Made by a program: the position numbers and the translations under genes
Assembly (NCBI GenBank): GCA_042573625.1
Contig: JBHPCZ010000170.1
Location: 1-5,679 of the forward strand
From: JBHPCZ01 sp042573625
Lineage (GTDB): Bacteria > Desulfobacterota > Desulfobacteria > Desulfobacterales > UBA11574
Length of the DNA stretch: 5,679 bases
Direction of reading: 5' to 3'
Notes under the pieces: model-generated
Databases searched by the model: none
What the model was told of the DNA's origin: nothing
What the model saw: the letters and a program-made list of their open reading frames with translations, nothing else
In this document: in pieces, positions 5,621 to 5,679 of the stretch
How positions within the stretch are numbered: the stretch's first letter is position 1
Layout of the letters: each line of letters opens with the position of its first letter

Positions 5621-5679
5621 GTATTTGAGCAGTCGGGGAGTTTTTATCATAAAGCTTTATAAATTAGCGAAATGGATGA

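Noticed and set aside
5590..5645. Terminator after the YdjM-like gene using CCCC, GGGG and a TTTTT run
   Set aside because: The four-base arms are separated by about 30 bases with no further pairing, so a stable hairpin is unlikely.
5672..5679. ATG GAT at the window end as the start of another gene
   Set aside because: Only two codons are visible and no ribosome site precedes them.

Overview
The window looks like ordinary bacterial chromosome of medium GC. FadH-type Fe-S flavoenzymes, a cytoplasmic TPR protein of this style and intergenic elements beginning GGGGACAT..CATCCTTA all remind me of sulfate-reducing Desulfobacterota (Desulfobacterales-like). That placement is inference from gene style only. 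No rRNA, tRNA, CRISPR array or complete transposon was seen.

Layout. (1) Positions 2-1063 (+) hold the C-terminal half of an Fe-S flavoenzyme of the 2,4-dienoyl-CoA reductase / Old Yellow Enzyme family, cut by the window edge. (2) Positions 1064-1195 are a convergent gap with copy 1 of a short dispersed repeat and a stem-loop. (3) Positions 1196-1857 (-) hold a type II toxin-antitoxin operon, with an AbrB/MazE-like antitoxin first and a PIN-domain toxin second, overlapping by TTGA. (4) Positions 1858-2005 are a divergent control region: two near-consensus sigma70 promoters share one -35 box, and palindromes over the toxin-antitoxin start site look like operators. (5) Positions 2006-3262 (+) hold a soluble TPR protein whose last codons and stop lie inside copy 2 of the repeat. 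(6) Positions 3263-3490 contain a heptameric repeat tail, a promoter and a hairpin. (7) Positions 3491-5620 (+) hold three tightly spaced genes for membrane proteins: a single-span protein with an exported beta-rich domain, a polytopic protein with a possible pilin-like C-terminal domain, and a YdjM/DUF457-like membrane metal-hydrolase homologue.

How the parts work together. The antitoxin is probably translated first, binds the toxin and represses its own promoter through the palindromes. Because the TPR promoter overlaps the toxin-antitoxin promoter at the -35 box, the two transcription units are likely to affect each other. The three membrane genes probably form one transcript and may work together in the envelope, but I recognise a family only for the last one. 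The least explained items are the dispersed repeat with its period-7 tail and the uncharacterised membrane operon.
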